From Sedimenticola thiotaurini (GTDB lineage: Bacteria; Pseudomonadota; Gammaproteobacteria; Chromatiales; Chromatiaceae), in assembly GCA_007713595.1 (NCBI GenBank), contig VMRY01000009.1, positions 123,237 to 187,236 on the forward strand: a DNA stretch of 64,000 nt, given 5' to 3'. Below the pieces are notes generated by a model that had not been told where the DNA came from, did no database searches, and saw nothing but the letters and a program-made list of their open reading frames with translations. The position numbers and the translations under genes were made by a program. This document shows, in pieces, positions 1-10,178 of the stretch (the first letter of the stretch is position 1; every line of letters starts with the position of its first letter).

Positions 1-58
1 TTTAAATTCAAAATCGAGGGGCAGCTTCCCACTGCCCCTGTGGTATTCCCAGTCAGTT

Positions 59-2044
59 TCAGAGCGTCTCTTCCACTGCCTTGACAACATTTTCAACGGT
101 GAAGCCAAACTCTTTGAAGAGCTGATCAGCTGGTGCAGACTCACCAAAGTGATCAATGCCCACTACCTTTTGCGCATACTTGTACCAGCTGGCGGTAACG
201 CCTGCTTCGACTGCCACCCGCGCCGTTACTGCTGCTGGCAGTACTGATTCACGATAGGCCGCATCTTGTGACTCAAAGGCATCAACAGAGGGCATGGAGA
301 CAACGCGGATCTTTTTACCTTTGCCTGCCAGCTCAGCCGCTGCATCAACTGCCAGTCCCACCTCGGAACCGGTAGCAATGAGGATGGCGTCTGGTGTGCC
401 ATCACAGTCACGCAGCACATAGCCGCCCTTGGTAATATCGGCAATCTGCTGCTCTGAACGCTGCATGAAGGGCAGACCCTGACGGGAGAAGATCAGTGAA
501 GTTGGTCCCGCCTGCCTCTCAATGGCGGCTTTCCACGCTACGGCCGTCTCTACGGTGTCGCAAGGTCGCCACAGCGCCATGTTAGGGATCATGCGCATGG
601 TGGCAATCTGCTCAATCGGCTGATGAGTCGGTCCATCTTCACCCAGACCGATTGAGTCGTGGGTATAAACAAAGATAGAACGCTGCTTCATCAGTGCCGC
701 CATACGCAGGGCATTACGGGCATATTCGGAGAACATCAGGAAGGTTGCGCCAAACGGAATCAGACCACCGTGCAGTGCAACACCATTCATAATGGCTGAC
801 ATACCAAACTCACGTACACCGTAGTTGATGTAGTTGGATTGGGGTGTTTCAGCACGCATCGGCTTGTATCCTGACCACTCGGTGAGGTTGGAACAACCCA
901 GGTCAGCTGAACCACCAAACAGCTCAGGCAGCATCGCTGCATAACCTTCAATAGCTGCCAATGAAGCCTGACGAGTTGCAGGGCTCTTGGCTTCCGTGTT
1001 CATCTGGGCTACAAAATCAGCTGATTTTGCACTCCAGTCTTCCGGCAGGTCACCGGCCATGCGACGCTTAAACTCAGCCGCCAGCTCGGGATGGGCGTCT
1101 TGATAGGCGGCAAATTTACTGTTCCAGTTAGCCTCTGCTGCAGCGCCTTTCTCTTTTGCGTCCCAGCCTGCATAGACATCCGCTGGCACTTCAAATGCCG
1201 CGTGATCCCAACCCAGCGCCGCCTTGGTCAAATTAATCTCTTCCTGACCCAGTGGTGCTCCATGACAGGCGTGACTGCCTGCCTTGTTGGGCGAACCAAA
1301 ACCGATGGTGGTTTTACAGCAGATCATAGTTGGTTTATCGGTCATTGCCTTGGCAAATTCCAAGGCCTTGTTGATCGCTTCCGGATCATGTCCGTCCACA
1401 TCAGGAATGACATGCCAACCATAGGCCTCAAACCGCTTGGGCGTATCATCAGAGAACCAGCCATCCACATGACCATCAATTGAGATGCCGTTGTCATCCC
1501 AGAAGGCGATCAGCTTACCCAGACCCAGCGTTCCAGCCAGGGAACAGGCCTCGTGCGAAATGCCCTCCATCAGACAGCCATCACCAAGGAATACATAGGT
1601 GTTGTGATCAACCACTGTATGCCCATCGCGGTTGAACTCAGCCGCCAGTGCACGCTCAGCAATCGCCATGCCCACCGCATTGGTGATGCCCTGTCCGAGT
1701 GGCCCGGTCGTGGTCTCTACGCCTGGGGCATAACCATATTCCGGGTGGCCCGGGGTCTTGGAGTGAAGCTGACGAAACTGTTTCAGATCATCAATACTCA
1801 GGTCATAGCCGGTCAGGTGCAGCAACGAATAGATCAGCATGGAGCCATGACCGTTGGAGAGCACAAAGCGGTCCCTGTCGGCCCATTTAGGGTTTGACGG
1901 GTTATGCTTCATATAGTCGTTCCAGAGCACCTCGGCGATGTCAGCCATTCCCATAGGGGCGCCCGGATGTCCGGAGTTGGCTTTCTGGACGGCATCCATA
2001 CTGAGTGCACGAACGGCGTTGGCAAGATTTCTGCGTGAGGACAT
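59..2044 (-). CDS. tkt: Transketolase
   Basis: Transketolase motifs ([50 protein letters not shown]). ORF track extends to 2152; start [10 protein letters not shown] at 2044 with AGGAGAG upstream is more likely. Confidence 0.97.
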   Translation of the reverse strand: MSSRRNLANAVRALSMDAVQKANSGHPGAPMGMADIAEVLWNDYMKHNPSNPKWADRDRFVLSNGHGSMLIYSLLHLTGYDLSIDDLKQFRQLHSKTPGHPEYGYAPGVETTTGPLGQGITNAVGMAIAERALAAEFNRDGHTVVDHNTYVFLGDGCLMEGISHEACSLAGTLGLGKLIAFWDDNGISIDGHVDGWFSDDTPKRFEAYGWHVIPDVDGHDPEAINKALEFAKAMTDKPTMICCKTTIGFGSPNKAGSHACHGAPLGQEEINLTKAALGWDHAAFEVPADVYAGWDAKEKGAAAEANWNSKFAAYQDAHPELAAEFKRRMAGDLPEDWSAKSADFVAQMNTEAKSPATRQASLAAIEGYAAMLPELFGGSADLGCSNLTEWSGYKPMRAETPQSNYINYGVREFGMSAIMNGVALHGGLIPFGATFLMFSEYARNALRMAALMKQRSIFVYTHDSIGLGEDGPTHQPIEQIATMRMIPNMALWRPCDTVETAVAWKAAIERQAGPTSLIFSRQGLPFMQRSEQQIADITKGGYVLRDCDGTPDAILIATGSEVGLAVDAAAELAGKGKKIRVVSMPSVDAFESQDAAYRESVLPAAVTARVAVEAGVTASWYKYAQKVVGIDHFGESAPADQLFKEFGFTVENVVKAVEETL

Positions 2045-2384
2045 ATGTCTCTCCTGTCTAAGGATGGTTAAGTAATTCTGTTTTCTTGTCGAAGCAATCG
2101 ATTTGTTCGCCTGTTCGACTGAAACCGCACACCAAATCCGGGGCGCTTTCACACTATTCTTTGACCAACTTCTTTGGCTCTACTCGCCAGAAAGCAGGTC
2201 GATAAGCAACACCCGCATTGACCCTGCAGATGAAGCAAGCTGGATGTCATTCTTGCGCCATCGACCCTGCGGGGCAAGCCAGATCCACTTATGGGGGTAA
2301 AAAAAACCCCGGAAAAAAATTGCAACCAATTGATTTACTGGTAATTAATTACGCACCAAGCGAAGCGGGACGTCCTATTTCAGC

Positions 2385-2948
2385 TCACGCTTTCCATTTG
2401 ATTGAGCACCCCATACTGGGAATCTGCTCCTCCGGTCCCTTTCCCGTCTCGGCTACTTGCCGCATCGCCTCAAACAGCTCTCGCTTTACGCCAGCAGCGG
2501 CTGCCTCCTTTCGTCTGGCATCCAGTCGACCGCGATACTGCAATCGCAAGTTCGCATTGTAGCCAAAGAAATCAGGTGTACAGACAGCACCATAGGCCTT
2601 GGCACTGGCTTGACTCTCATCCAGTAGATAGGGAAAAGGAAACTGATACTCTTCAGCGATCCGAATCATATTTTCAAAAGAGTCCTCTTCATAGAGTGAT
2701 GGGTCGTTTGACATGATTGCCACGCTGTTAATACCAAGCATCTTCAATTCCAACGCATCACGCACAATTCGGTCGCGCACTGATTTTACATAAGGACAGT
2801 GATTGCAGATAAACATAACCAGCAACCCACGGTCTCCCCTGCAATCCGCCAATAACCACTGCTTTCCATCCACTCCGGGAAGCGCGAAGTCCACAGCAGG
2901 TGTTCCAAAGTCACAGACCGGTGTTTCCAGAGAGACCACGGCGCTCAC
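2385..2948 (-). CDS. Thioredoxin-like/AhpC-TSA family redoxin
   Basis: 187 aa with redoxin fold signatures (DFALPGVDGKQW, FICNHCPYVKSV, TPDFFGYNANLRLQYRGRLD). Confidence 0.8.
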   Translation of the reverse strand: MSAVVSLETPVCDFGTPAVDFALPGVDGKQWLLADCRGDRGLLVMFICNHCPYVKSVRDRIVRDALELKMLGINSVAIMSNDPSLYEEDSFENMIRIAEEYQFPFPYLLDESQASAKAYGAVCTPDFFGYNANLRLQYRGRLDARRKEAAAAGVKRELFEAMRQVAETGKGPEEQIPSMGCSIKWKA

Positions 2949-3080
2949 TCCTATTAAGTTGGCGCAAAATCAACGGAACATAATCCTACCTTAAAAAAAT
3001 GGCAAGAATCATATAAAATTCTTATAGAAGCTATTACCGTGGATTAATTGACTTTCTGTTTGCTTGGGGCTACCTTTGCC

Positions 3081-3136
3081 TTGCGCCAATTTGAACTCAG
3101 ATTGCGGGCGCTCAATAAATGCAGCTAAAGCGAGGG
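3081..3136 (+). ncRNA. SAM-II (SAM-alpha type) riboswitch aptamer, metK leader
   Basis: TTGCGCCAATTTGAACTCAGATTGCGGGCGCTCAATAAATGCAGCTAAAGCGAGGG aligns well with the SAM-II core recalled from memory (GCGCU...AUUGCAAGCGCGUGAUAAAUGUAGCUAAA..AGGG). P1 GCGCC/GGCGC present. Directly upstream of metK. Confidence 0.85.
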
Positions 3137-3153
3137 ATCAGCAAATAGCTGTG

Positions 3154-3190
3154 AACCCGTCTTTAGCATTGGCTAGACGGGTTTTCTATT
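3154..3190 (+). terminator. Intrinsic terminator in metK leader (riboswitch expression platform)
   Basis: AACCCGTCT (3154-3162) / AGACGGGTT (3175-3183) 9-bp stem followed by TTCTATTTTC. CTTTAGC at 3161-3167 is the exact reverse complement of the aptamer segment GCTAAAG at 3124-3130. Confidence 0.8.
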
Positions 3191-3209
3191 TTCCGGACGG
3201 AATAAAATT

Positions 3210-4382
3210 ATGGGCGATTACATCTTTACTTCTGAATCGGTCTCCGAAGGGCACCCTGACAAGGTAGCCGATCAGATCTCTGACGCTGTACTGGATGCCA
3301 TTCTGGCTCAGGACCCCAATCCGGAACATGCCCGCGTGGCCTGTGAAACGATGGTCAAGACAGGGGTGGTCATCGTCGGCGGAGAGATCTCCACCAATGC
3401 CTGGGTCGATCTTGATGACCTGGTACGCAAGGTGATCTGCGACATCGGCTATACCAGCTCAGATGTTGGCTTTGACGGCAGCACCTGTGCCGTCATGTCA
3501 CTGATTGGGAAGCAATCCACTGATATCGCCATGGGTGTTGATCGCACTGCGCCTGAACTACAGGGTGCTGGCGATCAGGGTCTGATGTTCGGTTACGCCA
3601 CCAATGAGACCGAGGTATTGATGCCGGCCCCGATCACTTACGCCCATCGACTGGTGGAGCGTCAGGCCGAGATGCGTAAAAAACGGGTACTGCCCTGGTT
3701 GCGCCCAGATGCCAAGAGTCAGGTGACCCTGCGCTATCAAAATGGCGTGGTCACCGGTATCGATGCTGTCGTGCTCTCCACCCAGCATGACCCCGACATC
3801 AAACAGAGTGATCTGGTCGAGGCGGTTATGGAGAACATTCTACAACCAGTGCTCCCTAAAGAGTGGCTGGACAAGTGTCCACAGAACAAGATTCATATCA
3901 ACCCGACCGGCTCCTTTGTTATCGGTGGTCCCGTGGGTGATTGCGGCCTGACCGGGCGCAAGATTATTGTCGACACCTACGGTGGCGCGGCACGGCATGG
4001 TGGTGGTGCATTCTCCGGCAAGGATCCTTCGAAGGTAGACCGCTCTGCCGCCTATGCCGGGCGCTATGTGGCGAAGAATATCGTCGCCGCTGGTTTGGCC
4101 GACCGCTGCGAAATCCAGGTATCCTATGCCATTGGTGTGGCCGAACCGACCTCTATCTCCATTGAGACCTTCGGTACCGCCAAGATTGACGAAGAGAGGA
4201 TCGCGCAACTGGTACGCGAACATTTTGACCTGCGACCTTATGGCATCATGCAGATGCTAGACCTGATCAAACCGATCTATCAGAAAACCGCCGCCTATGG
4301 ACACTTTGGCCGTGAAGAGCCAGAATTTACCTGGGAGCGAACAGACAGGGCAGAAGCATTGAGGGATGCCGCAGGTCTCTAA
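3210..4382 (+). CDS. metK: S-adenosylmethionine synthetase
   Basis: Canonical MetK motifs ([56 protein letters not shown]). Confidence 0.98.
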   Translation: MGDYIFTSESVSEGHPDKVADQISDAVLDAILAQDPNPEHARVACETMVKTGVVIVGGEISTNAWVDLDDLVRKVICDIGYTSSDVGFDGSTCAVMSLIGKQSTDIAMGVDRTAPELQGAGDQGLMFGYATNETEVLMPAPITYAHRLVERQAEMRKKRVLPWLRPDAKSQVTLRYQNGVVTGIDAVVLSTQHDPDIKQSDLVEAVMENILQPVLPKEWLDKCPQNKIHINPTGSFVIGGPVGDCGLTGRKIIVDTYGGAARHGGGAFSGKDPSKVDRSAAYAGRYVAKNIVAAGLADRCEIQVSYAIGVAEPTSISIETFGTAKIDEERIAQLVREHFDLRPYGIMQMLDLIKPIYQKTAAYGHFGREEPEFTWERTDRAEALRDAAGL

Positions 4383-4454
4383 TCTATGTAGAGTACATCC
4401 AAAGTCTGAGTGCAGCAGGTAGTTTGGTTGCTCACCTTACTTCGGATCCAATAA

Positions 4455-4532
4455 CCCCTCCTCCTGAGAAGCGCTGCAACAGGTTTTCCTGCCAGGCTCA
4501 GGAGGGGGATTCGATCAACATGAACGGCGCTT
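4455..4532 (+). ncRNA. S-adenosylhomocysteine (SAH) riboswitch
   Basis: P1 CTCCTGAG (4461-4468)/CTCAGGAG (4497-4504); conserved AAGCGCTGCAAC and GCCAGGCTC; pseudoknot AGCGC (4470-4474)/GCGCT (4527-4531) with AACGGCGCT. Immediately 5' of ahcY, the classic location. Confidence 0.92.
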
Positions 4533-4552
4533 AGTTTTTTCGGAGACTAATC

Positions 4553-5968
4553 ATGAATGCCGTTGTTGATAACAACTTTACCGACTACAAGATTGCTGAT
4601 CTCTCATTGGCCGCGTGGGGCCACAAAGAGATCGCTATCGCCTACACAGAAATGCCTGGCCTGATGGCCCTGCAAGAGAAGTACGGCGACAGTAAGCCCC
4701 TAAAGGGTGCCCGAATTGCCGGCAGCCTGCACATGACCATCCAGACCGCCGTTCTGATTGAGACCCTGATAAAACTCGGTGCCGAAGTGCGCTGGGCATC
4801 CTGTAATATCTTCTCAACCCAGGACCATGCCGCCGCCGCCATAGCCAATCAGAATATTCCGGTATTTGCCTTCAAGGGTGAGAGCCTGACCGAATACTGG
4901 GAGTACACCCACAAGATTATGGAGTGGCATGATGGTGGTACTCCGAACATGATCCTGGATGACGGTGGCGATGCAACCGGCCTATTGATCCTTGGTACCA
5001 AAGCGGAAAAAGATATCAGCGTACTGGACAACCCAGGCAGCGAAGAAGAGAAGGTGATGTACGCGGCCATCCGCGCGCGGCTGGCCGCCCAACCCGGCTG
5101 GTACTCCAACAATCTGAAGAACATCAAGGGTGTCACCGAAGAGACCACCACCGGCGTGCACCGCCTGTACCAGATGGCGGCCGCAGGTGACCTTCCCTTC
5201 CCTGCTATTAATGTCAATGACTCAGTCACCAAGTCAAAATTCGACAACCTGTATGGCTGCCGTGAATCCCTGGTGGACGGCATCAAACGGGCTACCGATG
5301 TAATGATCGCCGGCAAGATTGCGCTGGTTCTTGGTTATGGTGATGTTGGCAAGGGCTGCGCTCAATCGTTGAAGGGCTTGGGCGCTACCGTCTGGGTCAG
5401 TGAAATCGATCCAATCTGTGCCTTGCAGGCCGCCATGGAAGGATTCCGTGTCGTTGAGATGAATACCGCCTGCGCCGAGGCAGACATCTTTGTCACCACC
5501 ACCGGCAATTACCATGTCATTCAGCACGATCATATGATCCGCATGAAAGACCAGTCTATTGTCTGCAACATCGGGCACTTTGATAACGAGATCGATGTGG
5601 CCAGTCTGGAACAGTATGAGTGGGATAACATCAAACCCCAGGTTGATCACATCATCTTCCCCGATGGAAAGCGCATTATCCTGCTGGCTGAAGGCCGACT
5701 GGTTAATCTCGGCTGCGCCACAGGCCATCCCAGCTTTGTCATGTCAAACAGCTTTACCAATCAGACACTGGCACAAATGGAGATCTGGAACAGTACCGGC
5801 CAATACGAGAACAAGGTCTACACCCTGCCAAAGAAGCTGGATGAAGAGGTAGCACGCCTGCATCTGCAGAAGATCGGCGTCAAGCTCACGACATTGACGC
5901 AAGAGCAGGCGGACTATATCAGTGTGCCAGTAGAAGGCCCCTACAAACCAGAGCACTACCGCTACTAA
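4553..5968 (+). CDS. ahcY: Adenosylhomocysteinase
   Basis: SAHase motifs ([64 protein letters not shown]-terminal KPEHYRY). Confidence 0.98.
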   Translation: MNAVVDNNFTDYKIADLSLAAWGHKEIAIAYTEMPGLMALQEKYGDSKPLKGARIAGSLHMTIQTAVLIETLIKLGAEVRWASCNIFSTQDHAAAAIANQNIPVFAFKGESLTEYWEYTHKIMEWHDGGTPNMILDDGGDATGLLILGTKAEKDISVLDNPGSEEEKVMYAAIRARLAAQPGWYSNNLKNIKGVTEETTTGVHRLYQMAAAGDLPFPAINVNDSVTKSKFDNLYGCRESLVDGIKRATDVMIAGKIALVLGYGDVGKGCAQSLKGLGATVWVSEIDPICALQAAMEGFRVVEMNTACAEADIFVTTTGNYHVIQHDHMIRMKDQSIVCNIGHFDNEIDVASLEQYEWDNIKPQVDHIIFPDGKRIILLAEGRLVNLGCATGHPSFVMSNSFTNQTLAQMEIWNSTGQYENKVYTLPKKLDEEVARLHLQKIGVKLTTLTQEQADYISVPVEGPYKPEHYRY

Positions 5969-5972
5969 AATG

Positions 5973-5996
5973 CAGCCCCTCGCTTTAAAGGGGCTG
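5973..5996 (+). terminator. Hairpin after ahcY (possible terminator or processing hairpin)
   Basis: CAGCCCCT-CGCTTTAA-AGGGGCTG, perfect 8-bp stem right after the ahcY stop; weak U-tract. Confidence 0.55.
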
Positions 5997-6076
5997 TATC
6001 GTTCTCATACCACCCCCGAATGTATTAATTGCATGAGGGGGTGATTAATCCTGTCAGTGCCTGACCGAAGATAACC

Positions 6077-6946
6077 ATGACTGCCAATCAAACCGATAAA
6101 AAATTGTTCAGCTTTGAACTGTTTCCTCCAAAAACAGAAGAGGGAATGCTCAAGCTGCAGACGCATGTTAAGAAACTGAATCGGATAAACCCCCAGTATG
6201 TTTCTGTCACCTTTGGGGCCGGAGGCTCTACCCAGCAGCGCACATTCCAGAGCGTGGAATGGCTGGTATCCCAAGGCATCGAGGCGGCACCTCATATCTC
6301 CTGCATCAGCAGTAGCGCAGATGAAATAATAACCATGCTCAACAGCTACAAGAGCCAGGGAATAAAACGGATTGTCGCGCTGCGCGGTGACCTGCCCTCT
6401 GGCACGGGGCTGGCCGGGCGCGGGGAGCTCAACTATGCCAATGAACTGGTGGCGTTAATTCGTAGCACGTTTGGAGACCACTTCCACATCGAAGTGGCGG
6501 CCTATCCAGAGTTCCATCCACAAGCCGCCAATGCGGATGCAGATCTGAATAACTTTAAGCGAAAGGTAGAGGCTGGTGCGAATGCAGCCATTACCCAGTA
6601 TTTCTATAACGCAGACGCCTATTTCAAGTTTATTGAGAGTTGTGAAAGGCTCAATATCAACGTTCCCATTGTTCCCGGTATTATGCCTATCACCAACTAC
6701 AGCAGTCTGAGTCGCTTCTCGGATGCTTGTGGTGCAGAGATTCCGCGCTGGATTCGCAAACGCCTGGAAGCCTATGCGGATGATGTGGAGAGTATCCGCG
6801 CCTTTGGTCTCGATGTAGTCAGTGAGCTATGCCAGAGACTGCTCGACAATGGCGCACCGGGACTCCATTTCTATACTATGAACCAATCTGGGCCAACGCT
6901 GAAGATCTGTGACAATCTCAATGTGGCTGAGCAGAATAGAGCGTGA
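6077..6946 (+). CDS. metF: 5,10-methylenetetrahydrofolate reductase
   Basis: FSFELFPPKTEEG, VSVTFGAGGSTQQRT, ALRGDLPSG, GANAAITQYFYNADAYFKF. Confidence 0.97.
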   Translation: MTANQTDKKLFSFELFPPKTEEGMLKLQTHVKKLNRINPQYVSVTFGAGGSTQQRTFQSVEWLVSQGIEAAPHISCISSSADEIITMLNSYKSQGIKRIVALRGDLPSGTGLAGRGELNYANELVALIRSTFGDHFHIEVAAYPEFHPQAANADADLNNFKRKVEAGANAAITQYFYNADAYFKFIESCERLNINVPIVPGIMPITNYSSLSRFSDACGAEIPRWIRKRLEAYADDVESIRAFGLDVVSELCQRLLDNGAPGLHFYTMNQSGPTLKICDNLNVAEQNRA

Positions 6947-6957
6947 CTCCATGCCCT

Positions 6958-6988
6958 TCACCCCTGGAAACAGATCACCTAGGGGTGA
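6958..6988 (+). terminator. Hairpin downstream of metF
   Basis: TCACCCCT...AGGGGTGA inverted repeat 3' of metF; short T-run. Confidence 0.5.
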
Positions 6989-7060
6989 TTCCTGACCTGC
7001 CATCTATTATCTGTTACGTATCTTGGTATACTGAGTCTAATGTCCTGTAAATAAATTCCC

Positions 7061-7663
7061 ATGCCGCATTTAATGAAACAGACCGTAACCCCTGAGCCAA
7101 TTGATACCCGTATACTCAACTCGGCCTTAGACCTGTTTGTTGAGCGCGGTTATCACAATGTCTCTGTTCATGACGTACAGAGACAGGCCAATGTCAGCAT
7201 CGGGTCAATCTACAACCACTTCGGAGGTAAGGAGGGCATTGCCAAGGCTCTCTACTACCATGTGCTGAACGAGATGGAAGTACTGGTTAACAGTGTGGCC
7301 GAAAAAAATCTTGGTGCTATCGAAAGCTGCAATCAGCTCATCTTGCAACTGTTTGAGCAGACGGAATCGCGCCGCAATATCATCGCCTTTGCCCTGCATG
7401 CCAAGCATCGGGAGTTTTTGCCGGAAGAGCCACCTATCTGTAGCGCAGTCCCTTTCAAGGCCATGCGCGACATCGTACAGAAGGGGATGGCACAGGGTGA
7501 AATTCGCCCATCAGACCCGTGGGTTGCTGCTGCAACGGTATTTGGCGGGGCCATTCGCATGATTCACTTGCGCCTTGATGGTGTCATTGAGCAGCCCCTT
7601 CCTACCTTCTATGAAGCATTACTGGAGAGCACCTGGCAGGGAATGGGTGTGAATCAGGAGTGA
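7061..7663 (+). CDS. TetR/AcrR family transcriptional regulator
   Basis: N-terminal HTH (ILNSALDLFVERGYHNVSVHDVQRQANVSIGSIYNHFGGKEGIAKALY). Confidence 0.9.
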   Translation: MPHLMKQTVTPEPIDTRILNSALDLFVERGYHNVSVHDVQRQANVSIGSIYNHFGGKEGIAKALYYHVLNEMEVLVNSVAEKNLGAIESCNQLILQLFEQTESRRNIIAFALHAKHREFLPEEPPICSAVPFKAMRDIVQKGMAQGEIRPSDPWVAAATVFGGAIRMIHLRLDGVIEQPLPTFYEALLESTWQGMGVNQE

Positions 7664-8805
7664 AAGGACTCCCTCTGCTCATTACGCTCCTGCTTATTAC
7701 CCTGACTGTTTTCGTGTCAGGTCTCCTGCTGCCGCAGTTTATTCCTGCCCGCCCCTCAGCACCGCTTCACCTGATATTTGCCCTCGGCATCATGCCGCTT
7801 ATCCTTGGCGCCATGACCTACTTCGTGCCGGTCCTAACCCGTACTCGCAACGCTTCTTTTCTGGCATTGGCTCCGGCTCTATTGGCACTTGTTGCTGGCG
7901 GCCTGGTGAGTTTCAGCCTGTTTTACGCTTTCAGTGTCTATCCCTTTGCCGCCGTAATTGGATTGATGGCCGTTATCTGGCAGATAAGCTGGATTGGCCA
8001 GCGTAAAAAAGAGATGCTCGGCAAGCCTCACCCAGGACTGCTCTGGTATCAGCTGGCTCTCGGCGCATTACTCCTGGGTCTGACCGCCATATTGGCAGGC
8101 TATTTTTTACCTGACCACTGGACAGCCATACGGCGACTCCACCTGCACATCAACACACTTGGCTTCATCGGTTTCACCGCGCTGGGTACACTGCGGGTTC
8201 TGCTCCCAACCACGGGGCACTACGCCGATCCACAGGCAGGCGAATGGCTGATCCGGCAATGGCCATGGCTGATGAGTGGTACGCTGCTTATTGCAGTCGG
8301 CGCGGCCTGGTTTACAACACTCGCCTTTCTTGGTCTGATATGTTGGCTGCGACCACTCGTACCACTATTAAAGGGACTGCTAATAAACCACCGCCAAGCA
8401 GTCTGGCAGACCAATGGGGCAACAACGCCCTTGGCCGGGGCAGTGCTTGGATTACTCCTATTGATCTTGAGCGGGGGGGCGCATAGCCTCGGCTGGATAG
8501 CCCCATCCCAAACCACCCTGGCCTTTATCCCTCTCTTTCTACTGCCTCTTGTAACCGGTGCGGCCACCCATCTGTTGCCACTCTGGATCACAAAGGCACA
8601 ACAACGTGATAGAGAACAGCTGCTACGTATAATATTGGGACAATACAGCATCTGGCGTACTGCTCTGTTCATGCTGGGTGGCCTGTTCATTCTACTGGGG
8701 CATACAGCAGGTCTGTTTTTTATTCTTGTCGGCCTGGGACACTTTATTCTTCTTGTATTGAAGATCTTTTTAACAAGCAACCCGATGGCAGCAAAGAGCG
8801 AATAG
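7660..8805 (+). CDS. Polytopic membrane protein with conserved-looking histidines (NnrS-like?)
   Basis: 381 aa, about 10-12 hydrophobic segments; HLHINTLGFIGFTALGTLRVLLPTT; overlaps TetR stop by 4 nt. Confidence 0.6.
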   Translation: MKGLPLLITLLLITLTVFVSGLLLPQFIPARPSAPLHLIFALGIMPLILGAMTYFVPVLTRTRNASFLALAPALLALVAGGLVSFSLFYAFSVYPFAAVIGLMAVIWQISWIGQRKKEMLGKPHPGLLWYQLALGALLLGLTAILAGYFLPDHWTAIRRLHLHINTLGFIGFTALGTLRVLLPTTGHYADPQAGEWLIRQWPWLMSGTLLIAVGAAWFTTLAFLGLICWLRPLVPLLKGLLINHRQAVWQTNGATTPLAGAVLGLLLLILSGGAHSLGWIAPSQTTLAFIPLFLLPLVTGAATHLLPLWITKAQQRDREQLLRIILGQYSIWRTALFMLGGLFILLGHTAGLFFILVGLGHFILLVLKIFLTSNPMAAKSE

Positions 8806-8824
8806 AGGAATTCACCAAACAGTC

Positions 8825-10177
8825 ATGAGCAGCAATCAGATAATTTCAGAGAGGGATCTATCAGTACTTTGGCACCCCTGCACTCAGATGAAAGACCATG
8901 AATGGTTACCCATGATTCCAATCAAGCGGGGTGAAGGAGTCTGGCTGGAAGATTTTGACGGCAAACGCTATATCGATGCCGTTAGTTCCTGGTGGGTCAA
9001 CCTGTTTGGTCACGCCAACCCGCGTATCAATGCCGCTCTCAAGTCACAGGTGGACTGTCTGGAACATGTCATGCTGGCGGGCTTTTCCCATGAGCCAGCA
9101 ATTCAACTGGCCGAGCAGCTGGTTGAGATCACCCCAGCGGGACTGGACCGCTGCTTCTATGTGGATAATGGATCCTCTGCCGTTGAAGCGGCATTGAAGA
9201 TGAGTTACCACAGCTGGCGAAACCAGGGCCACAAGGGTAAACACCATTTTGTCACTCTATCCAACAGCTACCATGGGGAGACGCTGGGCGCATTGGCCGT
9301 AGGTGATGTATCACTCTATAAAGAGACCTATGAACCACTGTTGATGGAGGTTTTTACCGCACCTTCCCCTGACTGCTATGAAAGGGAATCCGGAGAATCC
9401 TGGGAGGATTACTCTACCCGTCAGTTCGCAGAAATGGAGCAACTGCTTGCAACGCATGGTGATGAGATCAGCGCGGTCATCGTTGAGCCTCTGGTGCAGT
9501 GCGCCGGTGGTATGCGCATGTACCACCCGGTTTATCTAACACTGCTACGGAAAGCTTGTGACCGTTACCAGATACATCTGATCGCCGATGAAATCGCAGT
9601 TGGTTTTGGACGAACCGGGAGCATGTTTGCCTGTGAACAGGCATCCATAACACCGGATTTTCTCTGTCTCTCTAAGGGATTAACGGCAGGCTACCTGCCA
9701 CTCTCTGTGGTCATGACCAGTGAACAGACCTATCGCAACTTCTATGACGATTATGAAAATCTAACCGCCTTTCTGCACTCCCACAGCTACACCGGCAATC
9801 CGCTGGGCTGTGCCGTTGCCTTGGCCAGCCTGAATATTTTCCGGGATGATAATATTATTGAAAACAACCGAAACCTGGCCCAGGTAATGAGCGAGGCCAC
9901 TGCCCATCTTGTTGATCATCCGCATGTGGCTGAGGTACGCCAGCACGGCATGATACTGGCGATTGAGATGGTGAAGGAGAAGAAAAACCGAGTGCCCTAC
10001 GACTGGCAAGAGCGCCGCGGACTGCGGGTCTATCAACACGCCCTGAAACAGGGTGCGCTATTGCGCCCATTGGGCAATGTCACTTACTTTATGCCGCCCT
10101 ATGTCATCACACCGGACCAGATAAAGACACTGGCCAGGATCGCCACAGAAGGGATTGACCTGGCTACCCGGAACTGA
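8825..10177 (+). CDS. bioA: Adenosylmethionine-8-amino-7-oxononanoate aminotransferase
   Basis: LWHPCTQMKDHE, DAVSSWWVNLFGHANPRINAAL, PLP lysine region CLSKGLTAGYLPLS. Confidence 0.97.
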   Translation: MSSNQIISERDLSVLWHPCTQMKDHEWLPMIPIKRGEGVWLEDFDGKRYIDAVSSWWVNLFGHANPRINAALKSQVDCLEHVMLAGFSHEPAIQLAEQLVEITPAGLDRCFYVDNGSSAVEAALKMSYHSWRNQGHKGKHHFVTLSNSYHGETLGALAVGDVSLYKETYEPLLMEVFTAPSPDCYERESGESWEDYSTRQFAEMEQLLATHGDEISAVIVEPLVQCAGGMRMYHPVYLTLLRKACDRYQIHLIADEIAVGFGRTGSMFACEQASITPDFLCLSKGLTAGYLPLSVVMTSEQTYRNFYDDYENLTAFLHSHSYTGNPLGCAVALASLNIFRDDNIIENNRNLAQVMSEATAHLVDHPHVAEVRQHGMILAIEMVKEKKNRVPYDWQERRGLRVYQHALKQGALLRPLGNVTYFMPPYVITPDQIKTLARIATEGIDLATRN

Positions 10178-10178
10178 C

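Noticed and set aside
2218-2562. Plus-strand ORF over the tkt upstream region and redoxin 3' end
   Set aside because: No recognisable family, poor RBS, overlaps conserved redoxin coding sequence.
8220-8780. 186-aa minus-strand ORF antisense to the membrane protein gene
   Set aside because: Antisense shadow; the plus-strand ORF has clear TM periodicity and operon overlap.
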